DNA of 5,845 bases, from NCBI GenBank assembly GCA_003558415.1, contig PWLT01000467.1, positions 1-5,845 of the forward strand, written 5' to 3'. The notes under the pieces were generated by a model. The model had not been told where the DNA came from and did not search any database. It saw only the letters and a program-made list of their open reading frames with translations. Numbering within the stretch: the first letter of the stretch is position 1; every line of letters begins with the position of its first letter. Origin of the DNA: Hyphomicrobiales bacterium (GTDB lineage Bacteria > Pseudomonadota > Alphaproteobacteria > Rhodobacterales > Rhodobacteraceae). The position numbers and the translations under genes were made by a program. Shown piece after piece: positions 1 to 5,578 of the stretch.

Positions 1-122
1 CTGATGAACTTGGGGGCGCTGGGCGGGGCGTCAGAACTCACCCCCTCGCAGCCGGTCAAGAAGATCATCGCGATTGCGAGGGCGGCTCGCGGCCGCATCC
101 AGCATCTGGCGGTGGATGGCAT
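1..122 (-). CDS. Outer-membrane spanin lipoprotein, Rz1-like (left copy, 3' part beyond window)
   Basis: This frame opens with ATG at 122-120, inside the inner-spanin gene and in a different frame, and is still open at base 1. It encodes a short N-terminus with Arg residues, a hydrophobic stretch and a lipobox ending in LTGC, with the lipidated Cys at about residue 25 (codon 50-48). After the Cys come small and proline-rich residues (EGVSSDAPPSAPKFI). Rz1-type o-spanins are outer-membrane lipoproteins that pair with the inner spanin to fuse the two membranes in the last step of phage lysis. The start is supported by GGAG (minus strand of 130-133) seven bases upstream, and both the start and this site are conserved in the right-hand copy. 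Beyond the signal peptide it diverges from that copy and lacks its CPPVVEYS motif in the visible part. Whether it is intact cannot be judged because the C-terminus is outside the window. Confidence 0.65.
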   Translation of the reverse strand, partial: MPSTARCWMRPRAALAIAMIFLTGCEGVSSDAPPSAPKFI

Positions 123-134
123 CGGTCTGCTCCA
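31..134. repeat. Left copy of a 104-base diverged direct repeat (spanin overlap region)
   Basis: These 104 bases align without gaps to 5742-5845 in the same orientation, with about 14 mismatches by hand count. The repeat covers the 3' end of the inner-spanin gene and the 5' end of the embedded lipoprotein gene. It therefore reflects two related coding cassettes rather than a transposon end or attachment site. Weaker similarity continues left to about base 15. On the right the alignment stops only because the window ends. Confidence 0.9.
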
Positions 135-288
135 GGGTTTTCAGCCGTTCGGCGGCGCGGCCAGCGCGCTCACCCAAACGGCGGAGGTTGAGGATGAAGA
201 GGGTGATCGTCAGCACGGCGAGGGTGAAACCCGCCGCTCGCCGCGCCCAAGGCTGGGCCAGGAGCCCGGCCATGAGGCTTGCCCACAT
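31..288 (-). CDS. Inner-membrane spanin, Rz-like (left copy, complete)
   Basis: The product has 85 residues: a hydrophobic N-terminus, one transmembrane segment at about residues 18-35, then a charged, probably coiled-coil stretch (about 36-65) and a basic/acidic tail ending LDRLRGGEF. A short N-terminal anchor followed by a periplasmic helix is the usual layout of phage i-spanins. The decisive support is that an Rz1-like lipoprotein gene starts inside its 3' end in another frame, the classic Rz/Rz1 arrangement. I chose the ATG at 288-286 rather than the longer open frame to 411: it has AAGG ten bases upstream (299-302), it overlaps the stop of the upstream peptide, and the extra 41 residues look like non-coding translation. 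The last 33 residues match the partial right-hand copy at 28 positions. It sits downstream of the hydrolase gene with no endolysin between. A generic small membrane protein is the alternative. Confidence 0.75.
   Translation of the reverse strand: MWASLMAGLLAQPWARRAAGFTLAVLTITLFILNLRRLGERAGRAAERLKTLEQTDAIHRQMLDAAASRPRNRDDLLDRLRGGEF
130..133 (-). promoter_or_regulatory. Ribosome binding site of the left embedded o-spanin
   Basis: On the minus strand this reads GGAG, seven bases before the ATG at 122. The same site and spacing occur before the right-hand lipoprotein (5841-5844). The conservation decides the longer of the two in-frame ATG choices in both copies, although the site also encodes part of the inner spanin. 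Confidence 0.5.
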
Positions 289-362
289 CAGCGCAGGCCC
301 TTCTTCCAGACAGCGACGCCGATTCCGACCAGCGCCAGCGCGATGAACAGCCAGCGAAGCAT
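288..362 (-). CDS. 24-residue single-span membrane peptide upstream of the spanin
   Basis: This tiny frame starts at ATG 362-360 and ends with TGA at 290-288, whose last base is the first base of the inner-spanin ATG (TGATG), a layout typical of translational coupling. The peptide is almost entirely one hydrophobic helix (about residues 3-19) with an N-terminal Arg and a basic end (WKKGLR). The codons for its KKG residues form the purine-rich GAAGAAGGG that can serve as the spanin's ribosome binding site. Its position directly before a spanin gene suggests a role in the lysis module, such as a very small holin-like or accessory peptide, but no family is recognised. The frame stays open upstream, so a start slightly further up (for example a GTG two codons earlier) is possible. 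Its own ribosome binding site is weak. Confidence 0.45.
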   Translation of the reverse strand: MLRWLFIALALVGIGVAVWKKGLR

Positions 363-472
363 GTCCACGTCGCGTGGCGCTACCCGCGCGCCCTTCGAGG
401 ATGTCCGGCACCTCACCCCGGAGACGTCCGACCCGTCTCGCGCTTCCTGCGCCGGCCCCTGCGGCCTGACGG

Positions 473-490
473 ACCCCGGCCTCCCGGGAT
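473..490 (-). terminator. Possible weak hairpin right after the hydrolase stop
   Basis: On the minus strand the last base of the hydrolase stop codon begins a seven-pair stem (one G-U pair) with a four-base loop, ATCCCGG-GAGG-CCGGGGT. No run of T follows, so it is not a textbook intrinsic terminator. It could slow or protect the 3' end of the ligase/hydrolase message, or be chance in GC-rich DNA. If it does not terminate, the peptide and spanin genes downstream could be read from the same transcript. Confidence 0.2.
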
Positions 491-2523
491 CAGACGAAAT
501 CGCGGGGGATGGTGATATCCCAACTGCGGCAGAACACCCGCTTGTCGCCTTCATGGGCATCGAGGTCGGCGGTGATGTGGAACTCCGTCTCGGATGAGGC
601 CAGCACCGTATGCGCTTCGGTGCGGATCGACCAGTCGCCGCGCCGCAGGCTGCGCACCAGCCGGGTCTCGCCCCGATCCGAGAGGAAATCGTCGGCGCGG
701 GTGCTGTACCACTCCAGCGCGCGGTTTGTGACCTCCAGGTCGATATCCTCCAGATGAACGGTTCCGTTGTCGTTGATGACCTCCAGCGTCGAGACATCGG
801 AGGCAAGGTCGCGATGGACGAACCAGTTATGCTTGCCCGGTTCCAGTTGCCGGCGCGGCGCCGGCGCGGTGGCCTCGGGCGGGCCGAAGGCACGCAGTTG
901 TGCATCTTCGGCTCGCGGTGTGCGCACCGGAAGCTCCAGGAAACTGCCGGCTGTATGGATCATCAGAGTCACCGGTGCCGGCGGCACCCAGGCCAGCGGC
1001 CAGTAGGAGGTCGAGATCGCGATGCGCAACGCGTGCCCCCTGGGGAAGCTGTGCGCCGCGCCGTTGAGCGGGACACGGATCCGGTAGCGCTCGCCCGGAA
1101 CAAGGTGTTCGGGGTGCTGTTGCGAATTGTGGTGGGTGAGGTTGAGCATCCCGTAGGTGACACGGGTGATCTTGTCGTCCTCGGCGATGTCCGACAGCCG
1201 CACGGCGACCATGCCCAAGGGCTGATCGGCGGAAAGCTCCAGCTCGACCTCGGGCGCACCGAGGATCTCCAGCGGCTCGCTTAGGAGATCGCTGTCGAAG
1301 ACGAGCGCGCCGCCATCCTCCTCGCGCTGGTCATGGGCCAGATCCGGCCCTGCGGCGTAGGAGCACCACTTGCCGGCGAAGAGCCCCACCGTCAGCGGCG
1401 AGCGGATGCGCAGCTCGACATCCTCGCCCTTCGCGCCGGCCGGAAGGATGCGCCGGCGCCCCAGTGCCATCCGTTGCGTCGTGACATTGGCCGAGGGCCA
1501 GGAGGGCTCCCCAACCCAGCGCCCCGGGCGGTGGCGGTAGCTGGTGGTCGGCGGCACCGAATCCTGCATCCACACCCGCAGCATCGGGTCGTCGCCTACG
1601 CCGCGGTCGATACCCTTAAGCCAGTGATCCCACCAGCGCACTGCCTCCTGAAGGAAGCCGATGGCTGGGCCGGGCTCTGCGATATGGGGGTATTTGTGGC
1701 TCCACGGGCCGATCAGCCCCATACGCGGCACCTGCAGGTTCGCCATCAGGCGGAACACGGCGTTGGAGTAGCCATCGGCCCAGCCGCTCACAGCCATGAC
1801 CGGGCATTTCACGGCCGAATAATCCTCGGCAATGGAGCCGTGTCGCCAATAGCTGTCGCGACGCTGGTGGCGCAGCCATTTCTCCAGCCACAAGCCACTC
1901 CCCTCGAGCCGCTGGTGCCACATCTCGCGCCAGCGATCGCCGACGATCTCCGGATCCGGTGGCAAGGAATTGTAGGAGAACATCACCGACGCCCAGGACA
2001 GATTGTCGCCCAGCAGGCAGCCGCCCATATGGTGAATGTCGTCGGCATAGCGGTCATCGGTTGAGCTCAGGCTGATCACCGCGCCCAGCGCCGGCGGCTG
2101 CAGGGCCGCGATCTGCAAGCCGTTGAAGCCGCCCCAGGAAATGCCGATCATGCCGACCTTTCCGCTGCACCAGGGCTGCGCGGCAATCCACTCGATGATG
2201 TCGCAGCCGTCCTGCAACTCCTGGGCGGTGTATTCGTCGGTGAGCACCCCCTCGGAATCGCCGCTGCCGCGAATGTCGACCCGCAGGCAGGCATAGCCAT
2301 GCCCGGCCACATAGGGGTGCATCAGCGAATCGCGATGGCGCGTCATGTCGCGCTTGCGATAGGGGATGTATTCCAGGATCGCGGGCACGGGGGTGTCGGT
2401 TGCGTCCTCGGGAAGCCAGAGCCGCGCGGCCAGCCTGGTGCCGTCGCGCATCGTGATCCAGATGTTTTCCTCATGCCGCACACGATAGGGGAAATCGTTT
2501 CTGATCTGCAGCTTGTCGGTCAT
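490..2523 (-). CDS. CocE/NonD-family alpha/beta hydrolase (S15-like acyl esterase, acylase or peptidase)
   Basis: The 677-residue product has the plan of the cocaine-esterase / X-Pro dipeptidyl-peptidase / glutaryl-acylase superfamily. The N-terminal hydrolase domain has EYIPYRKRD (about 51-59, the Tyr that usually helps form the oxyanion hole), RGSGDSEG (85-92), the nucleophile elbow GISWGG with Ser129, a helical cap (about 150-235), the acid in SGWADGY (Asp250) and the base in GPWSH (His276). A C-terminal beta-rich jelly-roll domain fills about residues 385-677. All catalytic residues are present, so it should be active. There is no signal peptide, which suggests a cytoplasmic enzyme. Family members cleave or transfer acyl groups on esters, amides or peptides; the substrate cannot be told from the sequence. 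Its ATG overlaps the stop of the ATP-grasp gene by four bases (ATGA), so the two are almost certainly translated together. Length is normal for the subgroup. Confidence 0.93.
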   Translation of the reverse strand: MTDKLQIRNDFPYRVRHEENIWITMRDGTRLAARLWLPEDATDTPVPAILEYIPYRKRDMTRHRDSLMHPYVAGHGYACLRVDIRGSGDSEGVLTDEYTAQELQDGCDIIEWIAAQPWCSGKVGMIGISWGGFNGLQIAALQPPALGAVISLSSTDDRYADDIHHMGGCLLGDNLSWASVMFSYNSLPPDPEIVGDRWREMWHQRLEGSGLWLEKWLRHQRRDSYWRHGSIAEDYSAVKCPVMAVSGWADGYSNAVFRLMANLQVPRMGLIGPWSHKYPHIAEPGPAIGFLQEAVRWWDHWLKGIDRGVGDDPMLRVWMQDSVPPTTSYRHRPGRWVGEPSWPSANVTTQRMALGRRRILPAGAKGEDVELRIRSPLTVGLFAGKWCSYAAGPDLAHDQREEDGGALVFDSDLLSEPLEILGAPEVELELSADQPLGMVAVRLSDIAEDDKITRVTYGMLNLTHHNSQQHPEHLVPGERYRIRVPLNGAAHSFPRGHALRIAISTSYWPLAWVPPAPVTLMIHTAGSFLELPVRTPRAEDAQLRAFGPPEATAPAPRRQLEPGKHNWFVHRDLASDVSTLEVINDNGTVHLEDIDLEVTNRALEWYSTRADDFLSDRGETRLVRSLRRGDWSIRTEAHTVLASSETEFHITADLDAHEGDKRVFCRSWDITIPRDFV

Positions 2524-3842
2524 TGCGGCCCCATTCTTTCACCGTCGATGCGAATGTCGAGCGCCTCCATGAGCGCGGCAAAATCGCTGTCCAGGTCCTC
2601 GCGGCGGTTGGCCCCCATGAAGATGTCGGCCAGCTCGTAGCTGTAGGAATCTCGGTGGTCGGCCGACATCTCGCCCAAGCGCATGCCCTCACGCAGATGC
2701 AGGTTGATATCGGTGCCGGGGAAGCGTTTGGCAATGACGTGGATCTCGTCGTTGCTCGGCGCATGCGTGACGACCGCCTCGTCATGTTGGCCATAGAGGC
2801 GCGGCATAAACTTGGCTGCGTAATTGAACCGGCCGCGCCGGGCGGGATAATCCGGGCGCCGGCCCAGCGCCACGTCGATCATCACCTCCTTGTGCGGTAC
2901 GCCCTCGACCTTGTCGAAGATCGGGCTGTGCGATTTCGAGATGCGGGCATTGATTTCGAGCAGGGACAGGCTGTCGTCCCCCTCGTGATAGTAGAACTCC
3001 ATGTTGAACGGGCTATCGTCTAAACCGGTATCCTTGAGGATCAGGCGCGCAGACTCGCGCATGCGCTCCTTGATCGGCTCGGGCAGGTGCGAGGGATATT
3101 CGTACCGCTCGAGGCTCGCCTCGTTGGGTCCGCGATGCGAATCGACGATGCCGTAAACCTCCACATCGCCCTCAAAGACATATCCCTCGAGCGTACATTG
3201 ATGCCCCCTGGAGATGATCTCTTCGGCGATGCAATGGGCGCCATGGATGCGCGCCATGTCTTCGGGGAAGTTCGCGTAGCCCATGATGACATCCAGCGGA
3301 TCTGCGAAACGGTCGATACCCTCCCTGATTTTCGGCAGTGCCCGACGCAGGTCATCCAGCTTGTCGATGCGAAAGCCCAGCAGCGAGGAATGCGCCTTCA
3401 CCGGCTTGACCCAGTAGGGATAGTCGAGGCCGACGCCGTCCTCCACCGCCGCGTCGAAAGGATCGACCAGTTCGAAGCCGGGTACCTGATTAGGAACGAC
3501 ACGTTTCTGCTCCAGGCGGGCAAGATATTTGTGCTCGCACATCAGAACGCTTTCCAGGCTCGGGCCGCGCAGACCGAACTCGGTGCGCAAGATCGGCATC
3601 ATCAGTACGGTCGGGAAGTCCCAGTAGCCGACGATGGCGTGCACCTCGCCGTCAAATGCCCGCAGGATACCGCGTGCCTTTTCCAGCAGCGCCTCCATGT
3701 CGAAACTGCGTGCTCCTGCAATCTCGTCGTAGTCGAGCAGCCCGTGAAAGGCATAGTTATCGGCATTGCGCACGCTGCGGAGCAATTGAAGGTTGAAGGG
3801 ATCGAGTCCGACGACGAAGATGTTCTTGATTTCGGTGCTCAT
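2520..3842 (-). CDS. ATP-grasp domain ligase
   Basis: The 440-residue product has an N-terminal Rossmann-like pre-ATP-grasp part (NIFVVGLDPF, about 7-16), then an ATP-grasp fold. The motif YPYWVKPVKAHSSLLG (141-156) supplies the nucleotide-binding Lys. IAEEII (205-210) is the hinge region that contacts adenine. FNMEFYY (279-285) and LLEINARIS (294-302) carry the metal-binding Glu282, Glu296 and Asn298. This ExNxR pattern is the hallmark of carboxylate-amine ligases and biotin-carboxylase-like enzymes, which activate a carboxylate as acyl phosphate and join it to an amine, thiol or similar acceptor. No biotin-carrier, carbamoyl-phosphate or purine-synthesis domains are seen, so the substrate is unknown. 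The start has GAGGG four bases upstream. It is first in a two-gene operon with the hydrolase, whose start overlaps its stop. The pairing suggests one makes a bond and the other processes the product or a related compound; that is inference. Confidence 0.9.
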   Translation of the reverse strand: MSTEIKNIFVVGLDPFNLQLLRSVRNADNYAFHGLLDYDEIAGARSFDMEALLEKARGILRAFDGEVHAIVGYWDFPTVLMMPILRTEFGLRGPSLESVLMCEHKYLARLEQKRVVPNQVPGFELVDPFDAAVEDGVGLDYPYWVKPVKAHSSLLGFRIDKLDDLRRALPKIREGIDRFADPLDVIMGYANFPEDMARIHGAHCIAEEIISRGHQCTLEGYVFEGDVEVYGIVDSHRGPNEASLERYEYPSHLPEPIKERMRESARLILKDTGLDDSPFNMEFYYHEGDDSLSLLEINARISKSHSPIFDKVEGVPHKEVMIDVALGRRPDYPARRGRFNYAAKFMPRLYGQHDEAVVTHAPSNDEIHVIAKRFPGTDINLHLREGMRLGEMSADHRDSYSYELADIFMGANRREDLDSDFAALMEALDIRIDGERMGPQ

Positions 3843-4096
3843 TGGGCCCTCGCTTGTTCTCGGCCGGCAGCGGCTCGGACGGGGTTGGATCGCCGCGTGA
3901 TCGTTGCGTTCAAGAGTTTCACGGGTCGACAGGGGACGCCTTGATCTCCATCAACTGGATGCGAGCCGCGGCCAACGAAAGATGGGCCAAGCTGTCTCGG
4001 CAAGGCGGGGACCCGGGTCGGCATGGATGATGTGACAGCCCCCTTTTTTGTGGCGATTGTATTCCTAACAAAGCAGGCGCAAGATGCCTCGGTAAA
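3843..4096. other. Intergenic leader region upstream of the ATP-grasp gene
   Basis: No convincing gene lies here on either strand. On the minus strand, TACAAT (4056-4061) resembles a sigma-70 -10 box, with TTGCGC (4077-4082) fifteen bases upstream as a poor -35. If used it would give the ligase/hydrolase message a leader of about 200 bases. A GC-rich palindrome GACCCGGGTC (4010-4019) and a run of six T on the plus strand (4044-4049) are also present, but no hairpin directly precedes the T run, so I do not call a terminator. The long minus-strand open frame across this part has low-complexity, non-conserved-looking translation. Confidence 0.4.
4056..4082 (-). promoter_or_regulatory. Weak candidate promoter for the ATP-grasp/hydrolase operon
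   Basis: Minus-strand TTGCGC, 15 bases, TACAAT. The -10 matches the consensus at five of six positions, but the -35 is weak and the spacing short. It is the best sigma-70-like element I could find upstream of the operon. It may be chance. Confidence 0.2.
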
Positions 4097-4372
4097 ATGG
4101 GCGAATTGATTGAGCGTGGGAACAATAGGTTGTCCTTGGACAACTATGCCCTCGCCGAACGCTACCTCAATGGAAAACTGAGGATCGTGGTCGATCTTAC
4201 TTGCTCGCGCTGCGGCGCGGACGCGGAAAACCTCCGCGCCATCTTTCCGAGGAAACTGCCTGTCCTTGGCGTTGATGTGAATGATGGGGATGTTTGGGGG
4301 CTGTCTGTGCCGCCGAGATGCCGGCACATCTCGGCGCTCAATGCCGAAAAGTTCAACCCGACACTCCGATGA
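4097..4372 (+). CDS. Possible small CxxC protein (uncertain gene or remnant)
   Basis: A 91-residue frame whose first half reads like a protein: MGELIERGNNRLSLDN, then YALAERYLNGKLRIVVDLTC, then CSRCGADAENLRAIF, with a CxxC pair at Cys36 and Cys39 and a lone Cys75. The order LGELIE... followed by ALAERY... followed by LxCSRCG resembles, from memory, small zinc-ribbon proteins of unknown function common in alphaproteobacteria, in which a first Cys pair usually precedes the ALAER part. That first pair is missing inside this frame, although an in-frame CGDC is encoded just upstream (about 4049-4060) without an obvious start. The ribosome binding site before the ATG is poor (CGGTAAA). The tail after residue 50 looks less protein-like. 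It may be a divergent gene, a decayed remnant or a chance frame. Confidence 0.35.
   Translation: MGELIERGNNRLSLDNYALAERYLNGKLRIVVDLTCSRCGADAENLRAIFPRKLPVLGVDVNDGDVWGLSVPPRCRHISALNAEKFNPTLR
4129..4144. repeat. Perfect 7-base inverted repeat, possible operator
   Basis: GTTGTCC-TT-GGACAAC is a perfect dyad with a two-base centre. That geometry fits a dimeric DNA-binding protein site better than an RNA hairpin. It lies inside the doubtful frame at 4097-4372 and about 290 bases upstream of the ATP-grasp start. If that frame is not a gene, it could be a regulatory site for the divergent genes. Confidence 0.3.
4311..4336. repeat. Perfect 10-pair hairpin with 6-base loop
   Basis: CGCCGAGATG (4311-4320) and CATCTCGGCG (4327-4336) are exact reverse complements around the loop CCGGCA. 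A stem of this length and perfection is stable as RNA on either strand. No T run follows in either direction, so it is not an intrinsic terminator. It lies about 100 bases upstream of the plus-strand gene at 4437 and far upstream of the ligase operon. Confidence 0.5.
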
Positions 4373-4385
4373 GCGGCCCCTACTG

Positions 4386-4397
4386 GAATGATCATTC
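4386..4397. promoter_or_regulatory. Perfect 12-base palindrome upstream of the gene at 4437
   Basis: GAATGATCATTC is a perfect palindrome, AT-rich in a GC-rich setting, and ends 39 bases before the ATG at 4437. This is a usual place for an operator overlapping a promoter. No matching -35/-10 pair is clear, and the binding protein is unknown. Confidence 0.3.
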
Positions 4398-4436
4398 TGT
4401 GCTTGTCGTCTATGTCGAGTAGGTGAGTGTGAGCAC

Positions 4437-4781
4437 ATGACCGACACCGTTCTTGCCGCACGCATCCGCGAAATCCTTGCCCGGCGTAATCCGGCAGACC
4501 CGTTCATCACCTATCAGGCTCTGGCCAGCGAACTCGGCCTGCAGCCGACCGGCACGATCCAGCGCGTTGCAGCCGCCCTCGAGCACACAATGCGCGAGGA
4601 TGTTGCCGCAGGCCGCCCGATGATCGCAACGCTGGTAATCAGCCGCGCAGGCGACATGCCGCGACGAGGCTTCTTCGATCTCGCGGTGGAGCTGGGCCGG
4701 TTTCCGGAGGATCCCCGGCAGCATCGCGCGGCGTGGCAGGCGGAGTGCGCAGCGGTCCGGGGGACGCTGGATGGTGCTTGA
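4437..4781 (+). CDS. Conserved hypothetical protein, 114 residues
   Basis: The product has no signal peptide or membrane segment. Residues 1-35 (LAARIREILARR... FITYQALASELGL) look like a helix-turn-helix or winged-helix start, since an ITYxxLAxxLG run is common in such folds. The middle (AAALEHTMREDVAAGRPMIA, about 46-65, then TLVISRAG) leads to a motif RRGFFDLAVELGRF (76-89). I recognise the ...VSR...GFFD.A..LGR pattern from small unknown proteins in alphaproteobacterial accessory DNA, but know no function; this is memory, not a search. The start is well supported by AGGTGAG (4421-4427) nine bases upstream. It is divergent from the ligase operon and convergent with the next gene, 16 bases away. 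A DNA-binding role is possible but unproven. Confidence 0.75.
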   Translation: MTDTVLAARIREILARRNPADPFITYQALASELGLQPTGTIQRVAAALEHTMREDVAAGRPMIATLVISRAGDMPRRGFFDLAVELGRFPEDPRQHRAAWQAECAAVRGTLDGA

Positions 4782-4797
4782 AGCGGATCGGCCCGGA

Positions 4798-4998
4798 TCA
4801 CCTGATCTCGAACCAGCGCATGGCGGTTTGCAGCAGATGATCGTAATCGTCCGCCATCGCCTCGTCCATGAAGGCGGCGATCTCGTCGTCGGTGAGGCCG
4901 GCTTCCGCAGCGGCCTCGCGACAGCGTCCGAGAACTGCAAAGGCGTTGCCATCATGGCCGGTCAGCGTGACGGTGATCTCGGGGTGTTTCGGCGCCAT
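4798..4998 (-). CDS. Conserved hypothetical protein, 66 residues
   Basis: This small soluble protein runs HPEITVTLTGHDGNAFAVLG (5-24), then a helix CREAAAEAGLTDDEIAAFMD (26-45), then EAMADDYDHLLQTAMRWFEI. The combination of TG.DGNAF..LG with the ending YDHLLQT.MRW is one I recognise from a widespread family of very small proteins of unknown function, often on plasmids and phages; no biochemical role is known to me. The start has GGAG nine bases upstream on the minus strand (in CTGGAGCC). It faces the plus-strand gene end-to-end across 16 bases and has about 155 non-coding bases upstream, so it probably has its own promoter. Confidence 0.8.
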   Translation of the reverse strand: MAPKHPEITVTLTGHDGNAFAVLGRCREAAAEAGLTDDEIAAFMDEAMADDYDHLLQTAMRWFEIR

Positions 4999-5154
4999 TG
5001 GGGTCGGCTCCAGGAGAGATATCGCATCGACATGAGGCGTGACCGGCGCGCGTAGTCCAGTTGAATGTCGAAGCTGTGCGAGCGAGGGCGATGCAAGGGA
5101 TTCGCCCGAGGGCCGGCCTAATCGCGCGTAATTCGTGGTCCGTCCGTCGATGCG
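4999..5154. other. Non-coding spacer between two unknown genes
   Basis: I see no gene, tRNA or clear terminator here. The overlapping minus-strand frame that spans it (to 5227) translates to a composition typical of a non-coding shadow. The spacer presumably holds the promoter of the 66-residue gene, but no convincing -35/-10 pair was found. Confidence 0.4.
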
Positions 5155-5520
5155 TTACTCCGAGCCACGACTGATCATCCTCGGATCGATTTCCGGCTCG
5201 TCCCATCTCGTCGCGGCGCCCATCCAACGTTCGATAGTCGCCTGCAGCTTGGGGTCATCTGCCTTGAGATGGAAGGTGTAGAGGCGGTTGACGATCTCCT
5301 GCATCAACTCGCGCATCTCTTGCTCATCGATGCGGGAGACTTCGGTCCAGGGAATGCGCCGACCATCGGCATCGTGGACAAAGACATCGGAGTAGTCGCC
5401 GGTCCGGGTGACAGGGGTCAGTCCGGAATGCAGCGTCTCCAACCGCGTGTTGCGGATGCAGAGCATGGCCATGATCCTGGCCAGCCTTGCCGCAACACGT
5501 TTTTCGTCGTCCATGTTCAT
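5155..5520 (-). CDS. Conserved hypothetical protein, 121 residues
   Basis: The chosen start (ATG 5520-5518, a second Met two codons later) gives MNMDDEKRVAARLARIMAML, then CIRNTRLETLHSGLTPVTRT, GDYSDVFVHDADGRRIPWTE, an acidic helical part with IVNRLYTFHLKADDP (76-90) and an end WDEPEIDP (106-113). It is soluble, mainly helical, with no catalytic motif I can name. From memory the ARLARIMA.....RNT.LE..H.G..PVT.TGD.SDV pattern belongs to a small unknown family in alphaproteobacteria. The frame is open upstream to 5640, overlapping the spanin lipoprotein end. That extension starts with a poor protein-like sequence, though an upstream GTG or TTG between 5521 and 5578 is possible because no strong ribosome binding site precedes the ATG at 5520. 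It lies 58 bases downstream of the lipoprotein on the same strand and may share its transcript. Confidence 0.75.
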   Translation of the reverse strand: MNMDDEKRVAARLARIMAMLCIRNTRLETLHSGLTPVTRTGDYSDVFVHDADGRRIPWTEVSRIDEQEMRELMQEIVNRLYTFHLKADDPKLQATIERWMGAATRWDEPEIDPRMISRGSE

Positions 5521-5578
5521 CAGGCGAGAATAGCCGGATGCCCGCAATCGCGCCACGATTTCGAACAAGGGTTCCAGG

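Noticed and set aside
31..134. Terminal direct repeats read as attachment sites, long terminal repeats or insertion-sequence ends
   Set aside because: The repeats lie wholly within paired spanin genes and keep both reading frames, the start codon and the ribosome binding site. They are diverged copies of coding DNA, and no transposase or integrase is present.
363..905. Long minus-strand open frame reaching 905 that includes the 24-residue peptide
   Set aside because: Its upstream part runs inside the hydrolase gene in another frame and has the arginine/serine-rich look of a GC-rich shadow. Only the last 24 codons are plausible.
4044..4049. Run of six T after a GC-rich stretch, as an intrinsic terminator
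   Set aside because: No stem directly precedes the run; the palindrome at 4010-4019 is too far upstream, and no plus-strand gene ends there.
3839..4510. 223-residue minus-strand frame upstream of the ATP-grasp gene
   Set aside because: The translation shows no coherent hydrophobic or motif pattern, overlaps the well-supported start of the plus-strand gene at 4437 and runs four bases into the ATP-grasp start. It is best explained by stop-poor GC-rich DNA.
4952..5227. 91-residue minus-strand frame in the spacer
   Set aside because: It overlaps parts of two better-supported genes in other frames and its composition (many Arg, His and Cys, no repeating hydrophobic pattern) is that of a shadow.
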